Source of the DNA: Cafeteria roenbergensis
Taxonomy: Eukaryota; Sar; Bigyra; Bicosoecida; Cafeteriaceae
Length of the DNA: 64,000 nucleotides
Direction of reading: 5' to 3'
NCBI GenBank assembly: GCA_008330645.1
Contig: VLTN01000001.1
Location: 868,001 to 932,000, forward strand
The notes under the pieces were generated by a model. That model saw nothing but the letters and a program-made list of their open reading frames with translations. It was not told the DNA's origin and did not search any database. This document shows, piece after piece, positions 44,201 through 54,400 of the stretch (within the stretch, counting starts at the first letter, position 1; every line of letters starts with the position of its first letter). Made by a program: the position numbers and the translations under genes.

Positions 44201-47200
44201 CGACACAGTGCCAGGGGCCACAGTGACGCGGCCAGTGGAAGCGTCGATGGCGAAGTAGGGCTTCACGCTGGAGGGTGTGGTGCTGGAGATGGAGTAGGTG
44301 AGCACGTCCCCGACATCCACGTCAGTTGCGGTCACGTTGATGATGTCGACTCCGCCCAGGGAGTTCTCGGGCACACTGGCCGCCAGCGTCGCGCTGACCA
44401 CAGGGCGCTCGGGCGCGTCCAGAATGGAAACCAGGTACGACATCTGGGCCGAAAGGCGGCCCTTTCCGTCGTCAGTGGCCGTCACGGTGATGAAGTACTT
44501 GTTGACACCCTCGTAGTCCAGCTTCGCGGTTGTCGACACGACCAGCTGGCCCGTGAGGGCATCCAGCGTGAAGGCGGCCGAGGGAGTCTGCTGGGCGATG
44601 CGGTAGGACAGGCGCTGGTCTTCGTCCACGTCGGTGCCCATGATCGGGCTCCCGGACACCACAGTTCCGGCAAGAGCAGCCTCCGACACATTCAGGACGG
44701 CTGGGAGAAGCTGGGGGGGCTCGTTCACGTCCAGGATGATGATGTTCACGTGCGCATCCGTCGACAGGAGGGAGTCGTTGACGCGGACGGTGAGCCAAGT
44801 GCTCTTGAGCATCTCGTAGTTGAGCTCCGGGTGGAGCGTTGTGCCGTTGGGGGCCGAGTCGGGGATGGGGGCCACCTTGAGGAGGCCGGTAGTCGGGTCG
44901 ATGACGAAGAGGCGGCTGCCAAGCGAGCCGTCCTCAACGATGGAGAAGGTCACGGACGAACCGGCATCGTAGTCCTCGCCCTGCACTGCCTTGTTGGTGG
45001 CGGTGTCGGGGGGCGAGTTCTCCGGGATGGTCACGTTCTGGTTGTTCGGCACCACGGGCGGCTCGTTGAGATCGTTGAGCTTCACGCTGATCTGGGCCTC
45101 GGCGTAGAGGTTGGCGGGCCGCGTGCCGTCGTCGGTGGCACGCACGGTGATGGTGAAACTGTTCATGTACTCGTAGTCCAGGCCCTGGCGGAAGCCCTTG
45201 AGGGACGTCTTGACCTTGAGGGTGCCGGTGGCAGAGTCAATGTCGAACAGCCCCACAGCTGCGGAGTCCTCGTGCACGATGCTCCACGTGTGGGTCTGCC
45301 CGAAGTCCTGGTCGGACACAGCGATGGGGAGGCCGAACGTCGTGGGCGCCACCGTGTTCTCGTCCACGAAGCGCGTTGCCGGCACCACGACGGGCGGCTC
45401 GTTCACGTCCAGAATCATGACGGTCACGTTGGTGGTATCCGAGAGCCGGGCCGGCCCAGGAGACGAAGCGCCGTCGTCGGTGACGGAGATGAGCAGGTGG
45501 TAGACGCTGCGGGTCTCGAAATCAAGCGCGTCCCGGGCGACCTTGAGCTGGCCACCGCACGGGTCGATCTTGAAGAGACCGTCGTCGTTGCCCTGCTCGA
45601 TCTTGAAGTTGAGGATGTCGCCGAGGTCGGGGTCCGAAGCCTCGAGCGGGTCGCCGATGACCTCGTTGACAGCGCTGTTCTCGTCGATCTTGCGGACAGG
45701 GTCCTGCTCCACCGTCGGGCGCTCGTTGCGGTTAAGGATGTTCACCTGGATGGTGCCCTGCACGCTCTGCTGCGGCATGCCGCTGTCCTGGATCTCGACA
45801 ACGAGAGCGATGGCGGGGGTGCCGTCGATCTGGCTCGCAGACTCAAAGTCCAGAGCAGTGATGTTGCGCACGTAGAGCATGAACCCGCTCGAGGCCGCGG
45901 ACGCGTCGGTGCTTGCGTCGACGGGGCTGGGCGTGCCTGCGGCGAGGTCCGCTGCACTCACGAACTCGCCAAAGGCAAAGGCGCCGTTGGTGTTGCCGCT
46001 CACGATGCGGATGGTGTGGTTCTGCGCAAAGTCCTCGTCGGTAAAGCCCACGGGGCTCTGCCCAACGCCGTTGCCTTCCGCCGAGTAGAACGGCTTTCCC
46101 TTGCCGTCCACGGAGTCCATCTCAGCGACCTGGAGCAGCTTGGTGGTCAGCACGGGCTTCTCGTTCACATCCTGCACGGAGACCACGACGACACCGGTCG
46201 CGGTCAGCGAGTCCTTGTCTGTCACGGTGATGCGAAGCGTGAAGGTTGAGTAGCTCTCGTAGTTGAGGCGAGACGAATCGCGGACGGTGACCTTGCCCGT
46301 CGTGGCGCTGATCTGGAAGACGCCGATGTCGTTGCCATCGGAAATGGCAAAGCGCAGAGTCTCGTCGGCGTCCTGGTCGGAGGCCGAAGCCGTGAAGACG
46401 GTGGTGCCAACGATGGAGTTCTCGGCAATGCTGGCCGTTGTGGGGCCAGTGTACACGGGAGCATCAGGAGCATCGCCCACAGTGATGTACACGGTCCCGT
46501 ACGACGTGAGCCCTCCACCGTCCTTGGCGAACACGCTGAGGGTGTACGAGACGCGGGTCTCGAAGTCAACGGCCTTGGCCAAGGTGATGGCTCCGGTGCT
46601 CGGGTTGACGGCGAACGTGGTGTCGGTGACAGACGCCGCAAGACTGAACACGATTGTGTCGTCCTCGTCCTCGTCAGTCGCCTGGAGCGTGGCCACCTTG
46701 GTTCCCACAGTCGTTGCCTCGCTGACGGTGATGTTGGGGTCAACGATCACGATCTTCGGGGCATCGTTGGCGTTGGTCACCAAAACGCGCACCGTCGTGG
46801 TGGCGGTGTTGGACCCGCTATCGGTGACCTGGACGTCCAGTGCAAACGACTTGGTGGTCTCGTAGTTGATGGCGCTCGTCTTGGCCACCTTGAGCTGGCC
46901 GTCGTTGGTGATGGCAAACGCTCCGGCCGAGTTTCCGCTGACGATGCTGAAGGTGAACTTCTCGTTGGCGTCCTCGTCCGTGGCCACGATGGCTGTGCCC
47001 ACGCTGGTTCCGACAGCCGAGTTCTCCACGATGTCGAAGGACAGGCCCGACTTGAGAGTCGGAGGCTCGTTGACGTCCTGGATGTTGATGGTCACCGTGG
47101 TGTCGTCAGACAGCGGCAGAGCGCCGGCCTTGACCGGGATGTCAAACACGCGCACGTTCAGAGTGTACGACGAGCGGGTCTCGTAGTCAAGCTTGCCGAT

Positions 47201-50200
47201 CACGGTGAGCTTGCCTGACGAGTCCATCTGGAACGCGTTGAGGGCCCCCGAGATGATGGTAAACTCGAGGGGGTCGTCGTTCGGGTCCGAGGCGGTGAAG
47301 GCGCCGGAGATGACCGAGCCGATGGCCACGTCCTCCTTCACGGTCACAGTGGCGCCAGTGATGACGGGCGGGTCGTTGGTGTTCTCGAGGCCGACCGTGA
47401 CCGAGGCGGTGTCTGACTTGGACGTCTTGTCCACCACCTTGACGTCCACCGTGAAGGTGGTGCCGGTGCCGGAGGCCGTGGGCAGGGTCTTGGCGGCCTT
47501 GAGCTGCCCAGTCGTGGACACGATGGTGAAGTAGTCACCCGCCGGCTGCGACGTGATGGAGTAGGTGAGCTCGTCGCCGTCGTCCTGGTCGGTCGCGGTG
47601 ATCGCCGCACCAATGTTGGTGCCAGTCAAGGCGGATTCCTGAACGGCGCGGCGGATGCCGCCGTCCTCGTCCTCCACGAACTTGGGGGCCTCGGCGACGT
47701 CGTTCACGTTGATGATGAGCGTGAGAGAGGCCGTGCTGGTGCCATCCGAGGCCTGGATCTCCAGGGAGTACGACGACTTGGGGCCCTCGTAGTCGAGCAA
47801 CTCGCCCTTGCCGGCGCCGACAACCAGGGACGAGGACGAGATCGCAAAGATGTCGTTGTCGTCACGGCCCAAGATGGAGAAGGTGATCGAGTCGCCTTCC
47901 GGGTCCGTCGCCTCGCTGCCGAGCGCGATGACCACGGTTCCGTCGGAGGCGCCCTCGTCCACGGTCTTGGTGACCTTGCTGTTCTGGAACACGGGCGCTT
48001 CGTTCGCGTCGTTGATGGTCACGGTAACAGTGGCTGTGTCGGACAGCTTGGGGCTGCCGCTGTCCTCGATCTTCAGGCCAAGGGTGTAGGACGAGGTGGT
48101 CTCGAAGTCCAGCTGCTTGTTCACGCGGATCTGACCGGAGACCGAGTCGATGACAAAGACAGAGCCAGTGTTGCCCGACGTGATGGAGAAGAGCGGGGTC
48201 TGCGACACATCCGGGTCCGACGCGGTGATCACGTCGCCGACTGCGTCGTTGATCGCGGCGGCCTCGGACACGGACCGAGAGTAGGTGGACGAGGAGAACT
48301 TCGGCTGCTCGTTCACATCCTGCACGCTGATCACCACAAGGGACGAAGCAGTCGAGCCCGAGTCGTCGGTGGCCACGATGGTCACCTGGTGGGACTTGGC
48401 CTGCTCGTAGTTGATCGTGGCTCCAGACTTGACCTTGATCTGGCCCGTGGTCGAAACGACCTCGAAGAAGCCGGAAGTGTCGGAGATGGTATAGGTGAGC
48501 TTGTCTCCGGCATCGGCGTCGGTGCCCGACACAGCCGCTCCGACGTTGGTGCCCGCCGCGGAGTTTTCGGCAATGGACCGCTCGACGGTGCCACTGGGCA
48601 TGACAGGAGCATCGTTGGCATCAGCAACGTTCACGGTTACAGTTGCCTTGGCGGTGTTGGTGCCGTCAGACACGGTGACATCGATGGAGTACACCTTCTT
48701 CGTCTCGAAGTCGAGCACCGCCTGGCGGACGAAGATCTCCCCGTTGGAGTTGACGGAAATGGCGTCGGGGTCGTCCTTACGCGAGACGGTGAACGTCAGC
48801 GAGTCGCCATCGGGGTCGGATGCAGTCATCTGGCAGATGGTGGTGTCCTTGGGGGTGTTTTCGGAAACGGAGCAGGTCTTGTCGGCGATCACGGGCGGCT
48901 CGCTGACGTCGTTGATGTTGATTGTCAGCGTGCACGTGGCCGACAGAACCGGAGAGCCATCGTCCTTGACCGTCACAGGAATGGAGTAGCTCGACTTGGT
49001 CCGGTAGTCCAGCTCGGCCTTGGCAACAGTGACCTGCCCGGAGCACTTCTGAATCTGGAAGGGCGTCGCGGGGCCGGTGAAGTAGAACTCGGAGGCCTGT
49101 CCGCGGTCGGGGTCCGACGCCTGCAGGGGGGCGCCCACCGGGGTGTCCACCGGAGAGCCCTCGTTCACGCTGAGGGCGCTGCAGCGCGTGATGGTCGGGG
49201 CCTCGTTCTTGTCCACGACCGACAGCTTCACGGCGCAAGTCAAGTGGTCAGCAGACGTGGTGGCCTGGGACCACGCGGCACGAACTGAGAGCGTGTACTC
49301 GGGGCAAGTCTCGTAGTCGATTCCCTTGGCCACCGTGATCTGGCCAGTCGTAGAGGAGAGCGAGAACACTCCCGAGGTGAAGGTGCAGCCGGACGCCGGC
49401 GTGACGCTGAGCAGCGAGTACGAGATGCTGCCAGTCGAGTACCCCTGAGACAGCTCGGCAGCGATGGCGTTGCCTGCAGACCCGGTGGCGTACTCTCCGA
49501 TGGACACTTCGCCCTTGTTGTCAGACGTGCACCCACCAGACGACCACTTGATAGGCGGAACCTTGACACCGTTGAGGCAGACGTCGCTGCCTGTGCACTT
49601 GACGACGCCCGTGCGCAGCTTCCAGTCCGCAGTCACGGGGGTGCTGTAGTACCCATCCGCGGCCTTGGACACGGAGCCGGAGCCGGCCGGGCAGTAGCAG
49701 AGGCCCGGCGACAGGGCGCAGCTTGAATCTGCCTCGCCGCACTTCTTGACGGTGCTGTACCTGGAGCCCGCGGGGCAAACGTAGCCAGCGGCACAGTTTC
49801 CGTTGCAGTTGCTGCTGGTGAGCCGGGTGCTGGATCCGTACCGTCCAGCGGGGCAGATGTAGGAGTACCCGTTGACGCAGTAGTAGCCGGCGGGACAGCT
49901 GGCCTTGCCAGTGCGGGTGGTGCTCCCACCGCCGGTGCCGTACTCGCCGGAGTAGATCGCCAGCTTGGACGTCGTGCACGACGGGCAGTACACAGTCGAG
50001 GAGCCGCAGTACGACTGAGTGCTCGAGGACGACCCGGCAGGGCAGTAGTAGCTGCGGGGCGGAGCGCGGGAAGCCCAGAGCGGCGTAGGGTCATCGAGGC
50101 AGCGACAGGGCAGGCTGTCTGCCGTGCGCAGCTGAGCAAGGTGCTTCGGCGCCTGCGAGCGAGGGCGGGGCCGCACAGGACGCATGCGCGCGGGCAGGCG

Positions 50201-51328
50201 GACTCACCCTGCTGAGCAGCAGCCAGAGCAGCTCGACGAGGTTCCGTAGGCGGACGTGCCGTAGCGGCCGGTCGGGCAGGCAGAGCGGCTGCTGGCGCGT
50301 GCGTAGGAGTAGTAGCCGGCGCCCACGGCCGTGCAGCTGGAAGCACCGCCAGATGCGTACCTGCCAGCGGCGCAGCCGTAGTAGGTCGTGCTTGCGGCTG
50401 CACAGGGTCGTGGAGGGAGAGGGGGGGGCGGGCGGAGGAGGCATTAATCAAGGCACGCGGCAGTGCTGGCCGGAGCACGACACGTCTCGCGCGAAAGAAC
50501 AATCTGGGCAGCTGGACAGGGCACCTTGCAGCGCAGCCGACTCACTGGGGCAGTAGTATCCGCCCGGGCACCTGCGAACAGGGGATAGTACGCACGAGCG
50601 GGAGGCACGGGGTGGCGCAGGGGCGACAGCACGGCTGTGGCCAAGGAGGGGGCCGTCAGAGCGCGAGGCGTCGGCAACTGCAAGCAAGGGTCGCTCACGA
50701 GTAGCAGCGACTGTTTGCGGTGTAGGGGTTGTACTGGCCCGCGGGGCAAGCTGCGGGGAGAAGCACAGACAGGGGCGGTCAAGAAGCGTCGGGCGCGTGG
50801 CTGTGGCGCGGGGGCAGGGCAAGCTGCCAGCCAGTGACGGCAAGCAGGCACGCGAGCAGCGAGCGAGCAAAGCCGGTCAATCCTCACACCAGCACGCCGT
50901 CGTGTAGTGAGAGCTGTAGCTCATGTACTTGCCAGCGGCACATGAGGCGCTGCGGAACATTGCGAACGTGGGGGCAACGAAGCGGCGAGGGGGATTGCTG
51001 GGGGGGAGGCTTGGCACGGAGCCGGCGAGCGGCAAAACGGCAACCGAAAGGCGCGTGCTGCAGATTCAAGCAGCAGGCCACCCCGTGGCCTCGGGCGTTC
51101 CCGTAGGTCGCGAGGCGCGGCCCCTGGGAATCTTCCGGCGCTAGTCACGCCCTCACCAGGCTGCGAAAGAGCGTTCGAACGGGGGGATCGAGGGGCAAGG
51201 GGTGGGTGGGCGACGCAGGCGAATGGGCCGAGCTGGGGGAACAGCGCGCGGCTTCGAGGCGAAAAAGTGCAGGTGTTCCAACCGCTCACAGTAGCCCGTC
51301 GAGTACTGGCCGTAGCGGCAGATGCGGC

Positions 51329-51360
<32 letters not shown>

Positions 51361-51665
51361 CGGCGACGACGACGACGACGGCTCCATGCTGCGAGACGGG
51401 GGGGGAGGGGGGGAGGGAACCGACAAGAGCGTCGAGCGATGGCGACGAGCCACGGGCAGAGAGTAATCTCGAAGCCAATATTTTCGCGCGTGCCCTCGCG
51501 CCCAGACTGGAGCGCCAGTCCCCGTTGCAGCCCCAGGCGAGGGGGGCGAGCGATAGGCTCACCGTCAGCCTCGTCAGCGCAAAGCAGGAAGACCACCAGG
51601 AAGAGCGCGAGCAGCGTCCACCATGGGAACCTGCGCTTGGTCACCGACCGAGAGGCGGTTGCCAT
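35297..51665 (-). CDS. 5,096-aa cadherin/IPT/Cys-rich polytopic receptor-like protein, eight exons
   Basis: Minus strand. Exons 51665-51563, 51388-51290, 51160-51157, 50949-50888, 50750-50699, 50571-50546, 50397-50208 and 50051-35297 sum to 15,291 nt, in frame; all seven introns (127-207 bp) have GTGAG donors and CAG acceptors. Order: signal peptide or anchor (FPWWTLLALFLVVFLLCADE), 19 arginines, then GCC2/GCC3-type Cys-rich repeats whose units (SCAAGKY, SCPAGQY, SCPGGYYC, CAAGRY, GYYCPAG) are joined exactly by the splices; about 20 cadherin repeats (residues ~370-2610) with DVNEPPV linkers and LDFE/LDYE calcium-type motifs; about 13 IPT/TIG domains (~2660-4260, e.g. GGEQIVITGANFGP); a Cys-rich module (~4313-4425); about eight to nine membrane spans (~4426-4866); and a basic, Lys/Gly- and Ser-rich cytosolic tail. 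Probable role: surface adhesion or sensing receptor. A specific ligand or signalling partner cannot be named. Confidence 0.93.
51157..51160 (-). other. 4-nt coding microexon of the cadherin-receptor gene
   Basis: Minus-strand CCTG flanked by a CTCTTTCGCAG acceptor and a GTGAGG donor. Exon 2 ends in phase 1 and exon 4 needs phase 2; only these four bases bridge them, and they supply the Ser-Cys of YSCASCAAGKY, which matches the neighbouring units ACWSCPAGQY and RCYSCPGGYY. Confidence 0.85.
51324..51380 (-). repeat. CGN trinucleotide tract coding 19 consecutive arginines
   Basis: 57 bp of alternating CGT and CGC codons at the start of exon 2 of the cadherin-receptor gene, directly after the signal-peptide exon. 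Its base pattern is microsatellite-like. The acceptor just upstream has a C-rich pyrimidine tract, so inclusion in the mRNA is likely. Confidence 0.75.
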
Positions 51666-52625
51666 CGGAATCCTCTGGATTGCTCGGGCTCGGGGCGCAG
51701 AGAGCACTTGGGCTAGGTCGACCGAGTTCGCTGAGCTCCGCAAGATCGAGTCTGCGGGGCGTCAAGCGGGTCCGTCGAAGCTAGCTGCTCCGCGAGGTGC
51801 TTCGGCGCCACTGCGCTGCACGCCAAAGGTTCGACAACCGAGCGACGTCGAGACGCTTGGGCGTTTTGCTCTGCAGCGGCGCCGCAGGGTGCTGGGCAGG
51901 ATGCCGCAACCTTGCGCTCCTGCAGAAGCCTCGGGCCAGCGGCCCGGTGGCCCCGTGCACGGCGGGTCTCCACGTGGCGCCTGGGCCTGCGCGCGCAAGC
52001 CCACGCCGGGCCTGCGGCGGCTAGAGCTCACACATCACCAGCAGCTGCAACTGCCCATCTCGCACCGGCCGCTTGTGCGGGAGAACCGCGCGGTCATGAG
52101 GCGCGACTGAAGGGACGGCATATGCCCATCGGCATGAGGGGTGGATGCCTGGGCAGAGAGGCCGCGTGTGCTCGTCGCTGCGCTTGATTCTGACGGCTCT
52201 GACACCCTGCGCCCGCACGGTCACGACCCACAAAAGGAGACCTCGCCTAGGCCGGGCACCTGATTGCGGCTCGCATATGTGCGCCTGCTGTGTGGCTTAG
52301 CTTCACAGCGCCACCCCGTGGGGCGGGAGACGCGGGACTTGCCGATGGCTTCCAAATTCGTCTGCGCTCCGCAGCCTCCCCGTGCTCGCCTCGCGCACCA
52401 CGGGCTGCATCGCGCGCAGACCGTGCGAAATCTGCCCAACGACAGTAGTGGCGGCCCATACGCGGGAGAATGGGCAGATGGGGCCGGGAAGCCGTCGGCT
52501 AGGTGCCTTGAACGTTTCGCGCTCGCCTCGGCGGCGGCGTCGCCGCCCGTCGCGCTGCCAAGTCGAACCCTGGGGCAGCTCAAGGCAGCAAACGAGCGGC
52601 CGCCAGCGAGCGCCCCGGCTGCGTC
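51666..52625. other. Intergenic, 960 bp, between two minus-strand genes
   Basis: Contains the promoter side of the cadherin-receptor gene and the 3' flank of the SDR gene. Several open frames cross it on both strands, but none has recognisable protein features or plausible splice partners. No core promoter element was identified. Confidence 0.5.
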
Positions 52626-54010
52626 CTAGGGCTTGCGGGTGTTGCCTCGTGCCTCAGAAGCTGCGGCTCGGGCCCGGCGGCGCAACGAAGCGTCGCCTCC
52701 GCCTGCTGGCGCGCCGTCCGAGCAGCCTTCGCGTTCAGGCGCAACGCAAGAAGCGCCCCGACCACCCTGCCAAGAGTCCATGCCCCGCCAGCCGCCCATG
52801 ACTCCGGCAAGCAGCGCCATAGCGCTCGGCGGGAACAGCCGCGCAACTGCAACAACGAAGCCGATGAGCCGGGGAACAACGACTGCCCGAGCGCCGCTCT
52901 CGATCCCGGCAACGACGGCCTCTCCGACGTCACTAGGGGCCAGCAGCGGGAACATCAGTGCGCGGAGGCAGTTGTCTCGCGGGGTGACGGCCGCCAGCCA
53001 AGACAGCCACCCCGCGCGTTCCGTCGGGGGGACAGCCTGGCGTCGCCTCGGCTCGTCTTCGTCTCCGTAAATACCCCGAAACAATGTCCCAGACACCGCG
53101 TAGGGGAATACCGTCAGAACGGAGAGCCGGGGCCACAGCCCATCGCTCTCTGCGTCGAGCTGCGCCGACTCGCTCGCCATCGCCAAGCCCGCCTTGGCTG
53201 CGCTGTATGACGTGAGGCGCCCTGCACCCAGCAGTCCCATCACCGACGACACGTTCACAACTTTGAACTGGGCGGCCTGTCCCGCGCCAGCAGCTTCGCT
53301 GGCCCGTTTCGCGACCTCTGACATGAGCAGCAGGGGGGCCATGAGGTCCACTGCCACAACCCGCGAGCTCAGTGCGGGATCCGCGCTCTGAACCGGTTGG
53401 CCGTCGACGATGCCTGCAGGGCGGGGGGGGGGGGGGGAGCAGGGGCAGACAGGGGACGACGCGCAGGAAACTGTCGCCGCTGGCTGCGCAGGGGACGCAA
53501 GCGCCGGAAGTTGAACCAAGCTGGGGCAAGAAAGGCCATGCTTTGGCGCCTGCATTGCGCGTTCCCCGCGAATCAAGGCTGACCAGCATTGTTGACGACG
53601 ACCACGCGCTGGGCGTCGGCGCTCCGGTCTGCATACCTGGCCAGCGCTTCGTGCAGCGCATCCTGCCTCGCACGATCATCTGTTATGTCAAACACGCTCG
53701 AGTGGAGGACGCGGTCGGCCAGGGCGGGGCTCGCGGTCAGCGTGCTCGCGAGTCGTCGGGCCGAGCTGTCCCACGTGGCCACCCAAGCTCCTTTTTCAGC
53801 CGCCAGCCGGGAGATCTCGCCGCCGATGTCGCCCCCAGCTCCAGTGACGATGACTAGGCAATCCTTCAGCGAGAAGGGCGCCCTGGCAGCCAGCTCGAGC
53901 GCCCAGAGTGCGACGGCCAGCGCGACCAACGCTGCGCATGCAGTGCCCACGCACCAGAAGGGCACGACGAGCCCCCCGGCCTCCACGCACACCTGGGAAG
54001 CAGGTGGCAT
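52626..54010 (-). CDS. Membrane-anchored short-chain dehydrogenase/reductase (two exons)
   Basis: Minus strand, exons 54010-53584 and 53413-52626, 404 aa in frame. The 170-bp intron has an unusual GTCAGC donor and a 15-C tract before its GCAG acceptor. An N-terminal hydrophobic anchor (residues ~14-40, VGTACAALVALAVALWALEL) precedes the Rossmann fold: VTGAGGDIGGEI (cofactor-binding TGxxxGxG type, ~55), FDITD (~108), NNAG (140-143, completed across the splice), catalytic Ser199 in NVSSVMG, and Tyr212/Lys216 in SYSAAKAGLA. The order matches classical SDRs of the retinol/steroid dehydrogenase type (SDR16C/11-beta-HSD-like), which sit on the ER membrane and oxidise or reduce lipids. A second hydrophobic stretch (FVVAVARLFPPSAMALLAGV) lies near the C-terminus; the last ~50 residues are low complexity. 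The substrate is unknown. Confidence 0.9.
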
Positions 54011-54400
54011 TGCACGCGGTGTGCACCGTCTCGGTGCCCTCAAAGCGGAGTACGGCCTGCGGACCGCGTTGTGCCGCCGCAGCACCAGCAGAGCGAACGT
54101 CGGGTGGTGCAATTTTGTTGTTGTTACAGGCGGCGCTGGTCGATCGATGACCCCCTGCGATGTTTGGGCGGGCAAGCGTTTGCCGCGCTGGTTTGCGTGC
54201 CTCCGTCGGACCGGGGCACGTCTTCAGGCCCAAAGACTCCACTGCGCTGAAGGGTCCAGCTCATCGCGTTCGGCCCTGCCCGCGGCCTGCACCCGCCGCT
54301 GGGACACGCGGTGGCGCGAGACCACTGCGAAACCAACGACACCGGGAGGGCGTGGCCGTCGCGACTTCTGCGCGGAGCACGCTCGCAGCTTCTGGCTCCC
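54011..54400. other. Divergent intergenic region between SDR and PH-protein genes
   Basis: 390 bp between the start codons of two divergent genes, so it should hold both promoters. The only AT-richer patch is 54105-54130 (contains TTTTGTTGTTGTTA). The end next to the PH-protein gene is open in the same frame as that gene but lacks an ATG. Confidence 0.5.

Noticed and set aside
35579-46249. Very long plus-strand open frames (1,720, 981 and 759 codons) antisense to the cadherin-receptor gene
   Set aside because: They sit in a fixed register opposite the real coding frame, are rich in Gly/His/Val/Arg/Leu with no domains, and follow from GC-rich third positions that suppress antisense stops.
50430-50545. 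Reading straight through the intron after exon 6 of the cadherin gene (frame with SESAALQGALSSC)
   Set aside because: It reaches a stop and would not rejoin exon 7 in phase; the GTGAGT donor at 50545 does so exactly.
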